From positions 1-20,973 of the forward strand of contig JARKQP010000960.1 of assembly GCA_029974875.1 (NCBI GenBank): DNA of 20,973 nt, in the 5' to 3' direction. Origin of the DNA: Mobilitalea sp. (GTDB taxonomy: Bacteria > Bacillota_A > Clostridia > Lachnospirales > Lachnospiraceae). Under the pieces are notes generated by a model. It made no database searches. It was not told where the DNA came from and worked only from the letters and a program-made list of their open reading frames with translations. Shown here piece after piece: positions 7,826-15,743 of the stretch. Numbering within the stretch: position 1 is the stretch's first letter; every line of letters begins with the position of its first letter. The position numbers and the translations under genes were made by a program.

Positions 7826-9676
7826 ATGGTTGTCCGTATGAAAATTGGGGGGTTATTTAAAAGCCTTACGAGCCGGATGAAGCTGCGAACACAATTTTTA
7901 ATTATTTTTTTATCGCTGTCCGTATTTCCGCTCATTTTGTTCGGAAGCATTGTATATAAAATTGTTGAGGATGCCATAACCGTCCAGGTTAGGGGCTCCT
8001 TTGTCCAGAGCATGGCAAAGGAAAGGGCAATCATCGATAATGAATTGGATTATATCGAGGAGTTTTCCCAGAAGCTGAATACTGATAAAAGAATCTACCA
8101 GATTTTTAGTGAACTGGATGCCGAGGATGCCCTAGGGTTAAAGAAGGCAAGCAATCAGATCTATTCAATCCTAAATAGCTATAAGCCTTGGGGAAGCAAT
8201 ATTTATTCGACCCATCTGGTCACCTCCTATTACCGCTTTGGGGAGACGGACAAAAACTTTTATCCGCAGGGCACCTTTTATGAATCCGAGCTGGCAAAGC
8301 AGGCAAAAGCAGCGCAAGGAAAAATGGCCTGGATTCCTACTTATGACTATATTGAAATGTTCCATATCCCTAATTTGAAAAAGGAGCAGATAGAGTATGG
8401 CTCTTTATTCACCGCTGTCAGACAAATGAACATATGTGATGTTTCCACCGGCAGGATGGAGCGCCTGAAGGAGGGTCAGGAAAATCCCATCCTGGTAGTA
8501 AATTTTAAAGAGGAATTTCTTTTGTCCATGCTGGAGGAATATGGAGAAAGCTATGTGAACGAAGCCGTTTATTATATGGTCATGGATAACGGGGGACACA
8601 TCGTATGCAGCACTAACAAGGAATATCAGGGAGGAAGCCTTTATGAAGGGGAATGGCTGGCGGAAACGGAGAAGGCAGCCGGGGACGGCTATGAGATAGG
8701 GAAAATAGGAGGAGAGAAATATTTAATTGCTTATTCTAAAAGCGAAATTACCGGCTGGTTCGTTGTTGCATTTGTGCCGATCCAGGAATTGATCAGGGAA
8801 ATCAATCAGAAGATTGTAAGGCTGATGGGAATTATCATGGTCTGTCTGGCGGCATTGTCCATCGTATGTTCTATTTATATATCCGCCTATCTGAACCGGA
8901 AAATATATGGCCTGCTCACCATGGTGGACCGCATTGGAACCGGTAAGTTTGATATGAGGCTTCCTTATAAGGAAGGTGATGAGTTCGCCTTTTTTTATGA
9001 GGGAATTAACCGTATGAGCCAGAACCTCCAAAAGCTGATCCATGAAAATTATGAGGTAAAGCTGCAGCAGAGGGACTTTGAGGTCATGATCCTGAACATC
9101 CAGCTCAACCCGCATTTTCTTTACAATACGCTGAACAGTATCAACTGGATGTGCCTGGAAGGAGAAATGGAAAAGGCGGGCGGTATGATCGTAGAGCTAT
9201 CGAGGATGCTTCAGTATACGAGTCAGAATAACAGCCAGACAGTGCCGTTAAAGAGGGATCTAACATGGCTGGAGCGCTATATCATGATTATGAAAAAACG
9301 CTATGAAAATGAGTTCAAGGTGGAAATTTCCATTGATGAGGCTTTAGTTGAATGCGAGGTTCCCAAATTGTTCTTACAGCCTCTCATTGAAAATGCTATC
9401 GTGCATGGCTTTAAGAATCTGGACAGGCCGGGGGTGCTGGAGATCTCGGCAGAAAAGCGGCAGGATAATCTCGTATTTTTCGTGGAGGATAACGGAAACG
9501 GAATGACACAGCAAAGAATAAAGGAGGTAATGGACTATAAGGGAACCTCCATCGGTGTGGCAAACACGGACAGAAGAATCAAGATTTTATATGGAAAGGA
9601 ATATGGAATCACCATAGAATCCCAATTGGGAGAAGGTACCCTCATAATAGTTACAATACCCGATAAAAAATCCTAG
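7826..9676 (+). CDS. Sensor histidine kinase (YesM-like, His_kinase/HATPase_c)
   Basis: This 616-residue membrane kinase has a first transmembrane helix at about 24-46, an extracellular sensing region of about 280 residues (probably a Cache-type fold), a second helix at about 332-354 and a HAMP linker. The cytoplasmic part has phospho-acceptor His430 in QLNPHFLYNTLNS, the N-box PLIENAIVHG with Asn523, and an ATP-binding G-box DNGNGM at Asp555. This is the YesM subfamily, whose members pair with YesN-type regulators and sense extracellular sugars or their binding proteins. Its partner is the regulator 36 bases upstream. The ligand is unknown but is probably related to the sugar imported by the downstream transporter. 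Two starts are possible: ATG 7826 with GGAAAGG ending 2 bases before it, and ATG 7838, 14 bases after it; the longer form is listed. A terminator overlaps the stop. Confidence 0.92.
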   Translation: MVVRMKIGGLFKSLTSRMKLRTQFLIIFLSLSVFPLILFGSIVYKIVEDAITVQVRGSFVQSMAKERAIIDNELDYIEEFSQKLNTDKRIYQIFSELDAEDALGLKKASNQIYSILNSYKPWGSNIYSTHLVTSYYRFGETDKNFYPQGTFYESELAKQAKAAQGKMAWIPTYDYIEMFHIPNLKKEQIEYGSLFTAVRQMNICDVSTGRMERLKEGQENPILVVNFKEEFLLSMLEEYGESYVNEAVYYMVMDNGGHIVCSTNKEYQGGSLYEGEWLAETEKAAGDGYEIGKIGGEKYLIAYSKSEITGWFVVAFVPIQELIREINQKIVRLMGIIMVCLAALSIVCSIYISAYLNRKIYGLLTMVDRIGTGKFDMRLPYKEGDEFAFFYEGINRMSQNLQKLIHENYEVKLQQRDFEVMILNIQLNPHFLYNTLNSINWMCLEGEMEKAGGMIVELSRMLQYTSQNNSQTVPLKRDLTWLERYIMIMKKRYENEFKVEISIDEALVECEVPKLFLQPLIENAIVHGFKNLDRPGVLEISAEKRQDNLVFFVEDNGNGMTQQRIKEVMDYKGTSIGVANTDRRIKILYGKEYGITIESQLGEGTLIIVTIPDKKS

Positions 9677-9698
9677 GATAAAAAGTCCTGGGATTTTT
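9666..9698 (+). terminator. Terminator overlapping the histidine kinase stop codon
   Basis: AAAAATCCTAGGA (9666-9678) pairs with TCCTGGGATTTTT (9686-9698) as a 13-bp stem with one G-U pair and a 7-base loop, ending in the T run. The TAG stop (9674-9676) lies inside the left arm. It separates the two-component genes from the transporter operon, so the two are probably separate transcripts. Confidence 0.85.
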
Positions 9699-9808
9699 CT
9701 TAATGCCGGGTTAATGAACGCCAGCCTTGTAGGCTTTCCTTAACCTAAAGAAAATGCTATAAAAGAGAAGTGATTAAAATGCTATTTTACAAAAATGCGA
9801 CTGTGGAA

Positions 9809-9837
9809 TTGATGCTGCAGGACGGATACAATATAAG
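9809..9837 (+). promoter_or_regulatory. Promoter of the sugar transporter and glycosidase operon
   Basis: TTGATG (9809-9814) and TATAAG (9832-9837) are 17 bases apart, each a partial consensus match. The expected start is near 9844, about 70 bases before the binding-protein gene. The AraC-type regulator encoded upstream would be expected to bind just upstream of this -35, but I did not identify its site. Confidence 0.55.
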
Positions 9838-9840
9838 TAT

Positions 9841-9854
9841 AGAAAAGCTTTTCT
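9841..9854. repeat. 14-bp perfect palindrome at the transcription start of the transporter operon
   Basis: AGAAAAGCTTTTCT is a perfect palindrome without spacer, immediately after the candidate -10 box. A dimeric regulator bound here would block initiation, so it is an operator candidate. Its A/T-rich arms also make chance occurrence possible. Confidence 0.45.
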
Positions 9855-9911
9855 TATAAACAAGGTAATATAATCCGATAGCTTGATTTAAAAATAATGG
9901 GAGGATACAAA

Positions 9912-11348
9912 ATGAAGATCAGCATTACGAAAAAATTGATGGCACTTATGATGGCGGCAGCTCTTTTATTGTCGGGCTGCGGTAGCGCCTCACCGGACAA
10001 TCAAAGCACTTCAGGAAGCAAGGATACCTCAGGGCAGAAGACAGAGGATTCACAGGCCGGGGGCAAGGAGGAGCCGGTGGAAATTACCTTTACCTATTGG
10101 GGAAGCGGTGCGGAAAAAGCGGCTATCGAAGCTTCTATAGGAACCTTTGAAAAGGCATATCCAAACATAAAGGTAAAGGCCATGCATATTCCCAACGAAG
10201 ACTTTTTAACAAAGCTAAATGCGATGATAGCGGCTGGAGAAACGCCCGACATCAGCTATTCCGCATCCTGGAAGTGCCAGTTTGGCGAGGACGGACTGAT
10301 TTATAACTTTTTTGACCTGATTAAGGATAATCCTGACATCAGCGCAGACGATTATTTGGATACCTGCTGGTGGAACTGGTCGCCCACGGAATCTGCGGGA
10401 CCGATTATGGCGAACGTAACCCTGTCTCTTATGTACAATAAGGATATGTTTGCGGAGGCCGGAGTCGAGCTGCCGCCCACGACGGTAGAAGAAGCCTGGT
10501 CCTGGGATGAGTTTGTGGATGTAGCGAAGCAGTTAACAATTGACACCTCAGGGAGAAATGCCAAGGATCCTAATTTTGATGCTAACAACATCAAGCAGTA
10601 CGGAATCACGTATTCACCTAATTGGAATGTATATATGCCCTTTATTTACTCAAACGGCGGAGGATATCTGAGCCAGGACATGAAGGAGTTCGGGTTAAAC
10701 CAGCCGGAAGCGGCAAAGGCCATCCAAAACTTTGCTGATTTAATTAACGTACATCATGTGGCGCCCACATCGATCCAGTCCAACAGTATGCCTGCGGCGG
10801 CGACGGCATTGGCATCCAGACAGTCGGCCATGTATCTGGACGGAAGCTGGCATCACTTGGATTTATCGGAATCCGGAATTAACTGGGGAGTCGGTGTGCT
10901 TCCTATCGATAAGAATTATACGACCTTCTTTGACGGCGGTTCCCTCATTATTTTCAAAGCGACGAAGCATCTTGAGGAAACCATGGCGCTGTACCAGTGG
11001 ATTACAAACCCGGAAAGCTCTGCCGAGATAACAGAGATGTTCCGCACCATCTGGCTGCCTGTACATGAAAAATATTATACCGATAAAGAAAAAATAGAGT
11101 TCTGGGCTTCGGAGGATTTGCCTGCAAGACCGGAGGGCTTTAAGGATGCGGTAGTCAATTCCACATATGAGCATCAGGTAATTGCAACGGAAATTGATGT
11201 CGTAAACTTTAATGAAATCGATACGCTGGTAAAGTCAGCCCTGGATCAGGTATGGGCAGGTACAAAAACAGCGGAGGAAGCGATGAGTGAAATCAAGCCT
11301 CAGGTAGACCGGTTGGTAGAAGGCACCTATTCGGGTAACAGGTCATAA
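9912..11348 (+). CDS. ABC transporter sugar-binding lipoprotein (CUT1 family)
   Basis: This 478-residue protein begins with a lipoprotein signal peptide (basic N-terminus, hydrophobic core, LLLSGC with Cys23), then a Ser/Gly/Glu-rich linker and a family 1 extracellular solute-binding fold: EITFTYWGSG, a FEKAYPNIKVKA strand, GETPDISYSASW and SAMYLDGSWHHLDL. It should be anchored outside the membrane and hand an oligosaccharide to the two permeases encoded next. The many Trp and Tyr residues (for example CWWNWSP) fit stacking against sugar rings. The sugar cannot be named. ATG 9912 is chosen over 9897 because GGGAGGA (9899-9905) sits 6 bases before it and inside the longer version. A 13-bp stem-loop follows the stop and probably makes this the most abundant product of the operon. 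Confidence 0.94.
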   Translation: MKISITKKLMALMMAAALLLSGCGSASPDNQSTSGSKDTSGQKTEDSQAGGKEEPVEITFTYWGSGAEKAAIEASIGTFEKAYPNIKVKAMHIPNEDFLTKLNAMIAAGETPDISYSASWKCQFGEDGLIYNFFDLIKDNPDISADDYLDTCWWNWSPTESAGPIMANVTLSLMYNKDMFAEAGVELPPTTVEEAWSWDEFVDVAKQLTIDTSGRNAKDPNFDANNIKQYGITYSPNWNVYMPFIYSNGGGYLSQDMKEFGLNQPEAAKAIQNFADLINVHHVAPTSIQSNSMPAAATALASRQSAMYLDGSWHHLDLSESGINWGVGVLPIDKNYTTFFDGGSLIIFKATKHLEETMALYQWITNPESSAEITEMFRTIWLPVHEKYYTDKEKIEFWASEDLPARPEGFKDAVVNSTYEHQVIATEIDVVNFNEIDTLVKSALDQVWAGTKTAEEAMSEIKPQVDRLVEGTYSGNRS

Positions 11349-11358
11349 GGAATACTTC

Positions 11359-11391
11359 ATTTGCCCGGCTGAAAATAACAGCCGGGCAAAT
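11359..11391 (+). promoter_or_regulatory. Intercistronic stem-loop between binding protein and permease genes
   Basis: ATTTGCCCGGCTG (11359-11371) pairs perfectly with CAGCCGGGCAAAT (11379-11391) around a 7-base loop. No T run follows, so it is not a full terminator. Such hairpins in binding-protein operons stabilise the upstream message or reduce downstream expression, so that binding protein exceeds permease. Confidence 0.8.
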
Positions 11392-11432
11392 AAGTAAGAG
11401 GCAGTTAGGCCGAAAGGAGTATGGATATAAAT

Positions 11433-12335
11433 ATGAAGAAGACGAAATTAACCAGAAGGGAAAAGCGGGATAATTTGGCGGGAGTTTTATTTACTATGCC
11501 CTGTATTCTTGGCTTTATAATATTTGCCGCTATTCCCATGGTATCGAGCCTGGTAATGAGCTTTACGAATTATAGCGTTGTAAAGGAAAGCCATTTTGTA
11601 GGTCTTGAAAACTACCAGAGAATCTTTAGCGGCATGGATCCATATTTTTATAAATCTTTGCTGGTAACCATTATTTATGTGGCTGCTTCAGTGCCGACAG
11701 CCATTTTATTTGCCTTTTTCATCGCGTTATTGTTAAACCAAAGCGTAAAGTTTAAGGGAATATTCAGAACAGTTTTCTATCTGCCCTCCATCGTGCCCAT
11801 CGTAGCCATGGCAGCCATATGGATGTGGATTTTTAACCCGGATTTTGGGCTTGCCAATAGCCTGCTCAAGGGCGTGGGACTTCCCGCGAACAAATGGCTT
11901 TCCAGTGAATCAACGGTTATTCCCACCCTTGTATTTATCAATCTATGGACGACAGGCTCTACCATGGTAATTTTTCTGGCAGGTATGCAGGATGTGCCCA
12001 GGCAGCTTATAGAGGCGGTTGAAATTGACGGAGGAGGCTTTAGGGCAAAGCTGCGCCACGTGATTATCCCCATGATGACCCCTACCATCTTCTACAATGT
12101 GGTCATGGGATTTATCGGTGGATTCCAGGTATTTACCCAGTCCTATGTGATGACCTCCGGGGGACCTAATAATGCCAGCTTGTTCTATGTATATTATTTG
12201 TACCGGGAAGCCTTTGAGTTTATGCGCATGGGAAGTGCCTGTGCCATTGCATGGATTTTATTTGTAATTATTATGGCGTTTACGGCAGTTCTGTTCAAAT
12301 TCCAGAATAAATGGGTTTATTACGGCGGTGCATAG
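11433..12335 (+). CDS. Sugar ABC transporter permease 1 (MalF/UgpA-like, CUT1)
   Basis: This roughly 300-residue integral membrane protein has about six hydrophobic helices and the cytoplasmic EAA loop (EAVEIDGGGFRAKLRHVIIP) that contacts the ATPase. The opening LAGVLFTMPCILGFIIFAAIP is typical of the first CUT1 permease. It pairs with the next gene to form the transmembrane channel for the sugar delivered by the lipoprotein. The start is uncertain: AAAGGAG (11413-11419) lies 1 base from ATG 11421 and 13 bases from ATG 11433, neither ideal; the second is listed because 1 base is too close for initiation. No ATP-binding subunit is encoded in the operon. Confidence 0.93.
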   Translation: MKKTKLTRREKRDNLAGVLFTMPCILGFIIFAAIPMVSSLVMSFTNYSVVKESHFVGLENYQRIFSGMDPYFYKSLLVTIIYVAASVPTAILFAFFIALLLNQSVKFKGIFRTVFYLPSIVPIVAMAAIWMWIFNPDFGLANSLLKGVGLPANKWLSSESTVIPTLVFINLWTTGSTMVIFLAGMQDVPRQLIEAVEIDGGGFRAKLRHVIIPMMTPTIFYNVVMGFIGGFQVFTQSYVMTSGGPNNASLFYVYYLYREAFEFMRMGSACAIAWILFVIIMAFTAVLFKFQNKWVYYGGA

Positions 12336-12374
12336 ATAAGGCGGATAGATAAGACGGGAGAAAGGAAGTTTGCG

Positions 12375-13211
12375 ATGTATAAAATAAAAAGAATATGCGG
12401 GAGAGCACTGACCTATTTCATCCTTGCCGTAGGCAGCCTGTTTTGTATCGTACCGCTGCTTTGGATGGTAAGAAGCTCGCTGATGTCGCCGGTAGAAATA
12501 TTCATGCTGCCGATCAGGTGGATACCGGAGGAGATAAAATGGAGCAACTATAAAGCGGTATTTGATACGCTGCCCTTTTTAACATATTATTGGAATTCAA
12601 TTAAAATCGCTGTGCTTGTGGTAAGCGGCTCCATGCTGACAAGTTCCCTCTGCGCATATGGCCTTGCCAGAATTAATTGGAAGGGAAGAAACATTTTGTT
12701 CGCATGTATTATGGGAAGCATGATGCTCCCCTTTGCGGTTACCCTGATTCCCACCTTCATTATGTTTCGCAAGATAGGCTTTACCAACAGCATTATTCCG
12801 CTGATTGTACCCGCATGGCTGGGAGGAGGAGCTTTTTATATATTCCTTCTCAGGCAGTTCTTCATGGGTATTCCCAGGGATCTGGATGAAGCGGCTTACA
12901 TCGACGGGGCGGGGCGCTTTCAGATTTATTCAAGAATCATTCTGCCCAATACGAAGCCGGCCATGGCAGTAGTAGGCTTGTTTACCTTTATGAACACCTG
13001 GAATGATTTTCTGGGTCCCCTGGTTTATTTAAACAGCGAGGAAAAATATACGGTAGCCCTTGGCTTGCAGCTCTTTACAGGCGTATACCGTTCCGAATGG
13101 CATTTAATGATGGCTGCGGCATGTATGGTGCTGGTGCCCGTCGTGGTAGTGTTTGCCTTCGGACAAAGGTACATGATAGAGGGGATTACCATGACAGGGG
13201 TAAAAGGTTAG
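12375..13211 (+). CDS. Sugar ABC transporter permease 2 (MalG/UgpE-like, CUT1)
   Basis: This 278-residue membrane protein has about six helices, the N-terminal SLFCIVPLLWMVRSSLMSP typical of MalG-type permeases, a WSNYKAVFDTLPFLTYYWNS segment, and an EAA loop (LDEAAYIDGAGRFQIYSRII). It should form a heterodimer with the preceding permease. AAAGGA (12361-12366) lies 8 bases before ATG 12375. It follows the first permease by 39 bases with no terminator, and the glycosidase-like gene follows closely, so all belong to one transcript. Confidence 0.94.
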   Translation: MYKIKRICGRALTYFILAVGSLFCIVPLLWMVRSSLMSPVEIFMLPIRWIPEEIKWSNYKAVFDTLPFLTYYWNSIKIAVLVVSGSMLTSSLCAYGLARINWKGRNILFACIMGSMMLPFAVTLIPTFIMFRKIGFTNSIIPLIVPAWLGGGAFYIFLLRQFFMGIPRDLDEAAYIDGAGRFQIYSRIILPNTKPAMAVVGLFTFMNTWNDFLGPLVYLNSEEKYTVALGLQLFTGVYRSEWHLMMAAACMVLVPVVVVFAFGQRYMIEGITMTGVKG

Positions 13212-13287
13212 TATAAGCAGTAAAAGGGCAATGTCCATAATGATGGGCATGGGCATAAATATGGAGAACAGAGAAAGGAAGATTGAA

Positions 13288-15543
13288 ATGTATCATAATT
13301 TTAAAGAGGTGCTGGAGAATAAAAAAAATCCATTCTTTCATATAACGGTTGAAAACGGGGAATATAGGACTGAAAATGGAGAAAGCTACTATGCGGCAAA
13401 GCTTCCGGACGAAACATTTTCCTATGATGTTTCCAACAACAAGGTATTGGCAAATCTGGACGAATTCGGAACCGTAAAGCTGATTTCCTTTTACAGAAGC
13501 CACTATACCGCTGATGATATTCCCGGCGTATGGGTCTGCAAGGATTTCGGTCAGGCAGGCCCTTTTTATTACGGGCTTGAAATAGGGGGGAGAGAAATTT
13601 CTTTCAAGAGCGGGGAGGTGAAGGCGCAGTCCGATTTGCTGGATAATCTCTTTCCCAGAGCCGTATTCACCGGGGATACTTATAAAGCCTCCATATTGGC
13701 TTATGCGCCGGTGAGCGCCGATGGAAGGGTGCGCCTGCGCGCTATGGTCTACGGCATCTACATAGAAAACATAGGTGAGGATTGTCTGGAGGGCAAGGTG
13801 GTATTGCCGGATTATTCCCCGGGTGGGAACTATTTTACCCTGCCGGATGTGAGCGGTACAACGCTAGAATGCCTGACGGAGGGCAAAAAGGTTCCCTTCT
13901 CCCTGAAAAAAGGGAAAGGCGTCTGGATACCTACTGTATTATATGGGCCTGGAGAGAACGAAGATCTGAAAGAAATAAGTGGGAAAGGAACCTTGTACTG
14001 GTTCAATCAAACGGCCGCTTATTTCAGAAATATATTAGGGAGGCTTAGGATGCCGGAGGATGAGATGACCGCTTATCTGTTTGAACGGGCGGTATATCAG
14101 GGGCTTTCCTCCGTCGGAATGAACAGGGAGGGCAAGGTGTGCGGTTCCAATTGGGGAACCTTCCCTACTACGAAGCAGATCTGGATGAAGGATATGTATT
14201 ATTCCTATCTGCCCTTATGTATGCTCTATCCTGATTATTTCAAGCAGGGCATGCTATGGTTTCTTGAAAATGGCATCCGTCCAAAGGGCGCCAGATATGA
14301 AGGCGGTGTATATCATTCATTAAGCAATTCCCTGACCTCGGTATTAATGGGAACTATTTATTATGAAAAAACAGGGGATAAGGATTTCTTTTTGCAGGAG
14401 AGGACACAGGTATATCCCCAATTTCAAAAAATACTGGAGGAAGTGCTTGCGCTGCAGGGAGAGGAATGCTCCCTGATCCCTACGGTTTGGATATCAGATG
14501 CGCTGGCCCTCGGAAAATACCATACAGGCTCTAACGTATGTGCCTGGAAGGCTTTTGAAGGCATGGCAAGAATCGCGGGAGAGGTATATGGAGATCAGCT
14601 GCAGGCAGGAAAGTACCGGGATATGGCGAAGGCTATCTATGCAGATATTGAAAAATATATGGTAATAGACACAGCAGCGGGTAGACAGTATTTGGAGGGA
14701 ATCGGCGGACTGGCGGAGGAAGAACGCAGAACCTATCCACTGTCCAATTATGACGTGGAATATGTGGATCAGGCCAAGGTGTTTTATCCTGACATTATAG
14801 AAGGCGGTCAAGTGAATCTTGTAATGCATGACGGCGAGGAATCGGATACGACGCTGATGCCTTTTTACGGATATAAGCCCTATGATGATGAGATTATCCG
14901 CAATTATTCCAAATTTACTACAAGCACGTTAAATCCCACCTGGGGGACGCAGTGCAGGGGCATTAAATGGGGACATGAATCAGGAGCTACCTTCCCCGGC
15001 TATACTACCGCCTTTATAGGAGTTGTGGATGAAGAGACGATGAATGGTGAAAGGGGATACTTAAGGGAGCTTAAGCGCCTCGCAGACCTGGACGGCTCAT
15101 GGTGGTGGTGGCCTTACAAGGTAAATACGGAAACAAAGGATGTAGTGCGGCTCAACTGCTGTGGAAAGTGTGGATGGGCATCCGGTGTATTTGCGGCGAC
15201 CATGATAACCCAGATATTGGGCATTACCTATGACGGTGCCAGGAGTAAGCTTACGTTCCGGCCTTTTTCACCGGGAAGCGGATTTGAATGGCAGGACGCA
15301 CCCGCAGGAAGGGGTAAATTCGATTTTTCTTATAAGGCAGGAGAAGCAGGAAAGAGCGTGAGCGTCATTAACAAGAGCGGCTTTACCGTAGAGACGGAAA
15401 TAGAGATAATAACTGAAGGTAATCCTATTTGCGGATTTTCAGGGGAGGAAATGGATTATAGAGAAGGAGCTTTCCTCAATAAAAGGACTGTAAAGGTTAT
15501 GGGGATTCTTCGGCCGGAAGAAAAAATAGAAATACTGGCATAA
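13288..15543 (+). CDS. Putative cytosolic glycoside hydrolase with (alpha/alpha)6-barrel, family not assigned
   Basis: This is a 751-residue protein without signal peptide or membrane segments, so it should act in the cytosol on the imported sugar. Residues 1 to about 240 look like a beta-sandwich. From about 260 to 640 a helical region with repeated aromatic-rich turns resembles six-hairpin glycosidases (CGSNWGTFPTTKQIWMKDMY near 290-302, ARYEGGVYHS, DALALGKYHTGSNVCAWKAF). A short C-terminal beta domain follows (GARSKLTFRPFSPGSGFEWQ). Acidic clusters in KDMYY near 300 and DGEESD from 515 are possible catalytic sites. WWWWP at 605-609 and CCGKCGW from 624 are unusual. I do not recognise the GH family, and a phosphorylase or epimerase is possible. 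ATG 13288 is preferred because AGAAAGGA ends 8 bases upstream; in-frame ATGs at 13231-13261 lack a good site. It is the last gene of the importer operon. Confidence 0.8.
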   Translation: MYHNFKEVLENKKNPFFHITVENGEYRTENGESYYAAKLPDETFSYDVSNNKVLANLDEFGTVKLISFYRSHYTADDIPGVWVCKDFGQAGPFYYGLEIGGREISFKSGEVKAQSDLLDNLFPRAVFTGDTYKASILAYAPVSADGRVRLRAMVYGIYIENIGEDCLEGKVVLPDYSPGGNYFTLPDVSGTTLECLTEGKKVPFSLKKGKGVWIPTVLYGPGENEDLKEISGKGTLYWFNQTAAYFRNILGRLRMPEDEMTAYLFERAVYQGLSSVGMNREGKVCGSNWGTFPTTKQIWMKDMYYSYLPLCMLYPDYFKQGMLWFLENGIRPKGARYEGGVYHSLSNSLTSVLMGTIYYEKTGDKDFFLQERTQVYPQFQKILEEVLALQGEECSLIPTVWISDALALGKYHTGSNVCAWKAFEGMARIAGEVYGDQLQAGKYRDMAKAIYADIEKYMVIDTAAGRQYLEGIGGLAEEERRTYPLSNYDVEYVDQAKVFYPDIIEGGQVNLVMHDGEESDTTLMPFYGYKPYDDEIIRNYSKFTTSTLNPTWGTQCRGIKWGHESGATFPGYTTAFIGVVDEETMNGERGYLRELKRLADLDGSWWWWPYKVNTETKDVVRLNCCGKCGWASGVFAATMITQILGITYDGARSKLTFRPFSPGSGFEWQDAPAGRGKFDFSYKAGEAGKSVSVINKSGFTVETEIEIITEGNPICGFSGEEMDYREGAFLNKRTVKVMGILRPEEKIEILA

Positions 15544-15578
15544 AGAGAGGGACAGTTCATTTACTAAATAAAATAGGT

Positions 15579-15626
15579 AAAAAAGAAATTCCTTAAAGCA
15601 GAAGGGCTTACAAGGAATTTCTTTTT
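15579..15626. terminator. Bidirectional terminator between convergent operons
   Basis: AAAAAGAAATTCCTT (15580-15594) pairs perfectly with AAGGAATTTCTTTTT (15612-15626). Within the loop, AAGC (15596-15599) can also pair with GCTT (15606-15609). T runs flank the stem on both strands, so it ends the glycosidase operon on the plus strand and the ABC exporter operon on the minus strand. A weaker hairpin (15672-15690, 7 bp) lies between it and the exporter stop; nothing else is seen there. Confidence 0.9.
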
Positions 15627-15743
15627 ATATATTGGACGTGCAAACAAGATTAATGCAACGTTCAGTAAATAACCGGCACATTATGCTGGTCTAAGTTTCC
15701 GATAGCACAGTCTTGCAAGCCTCGACGTCCCACTGCATTGGAA

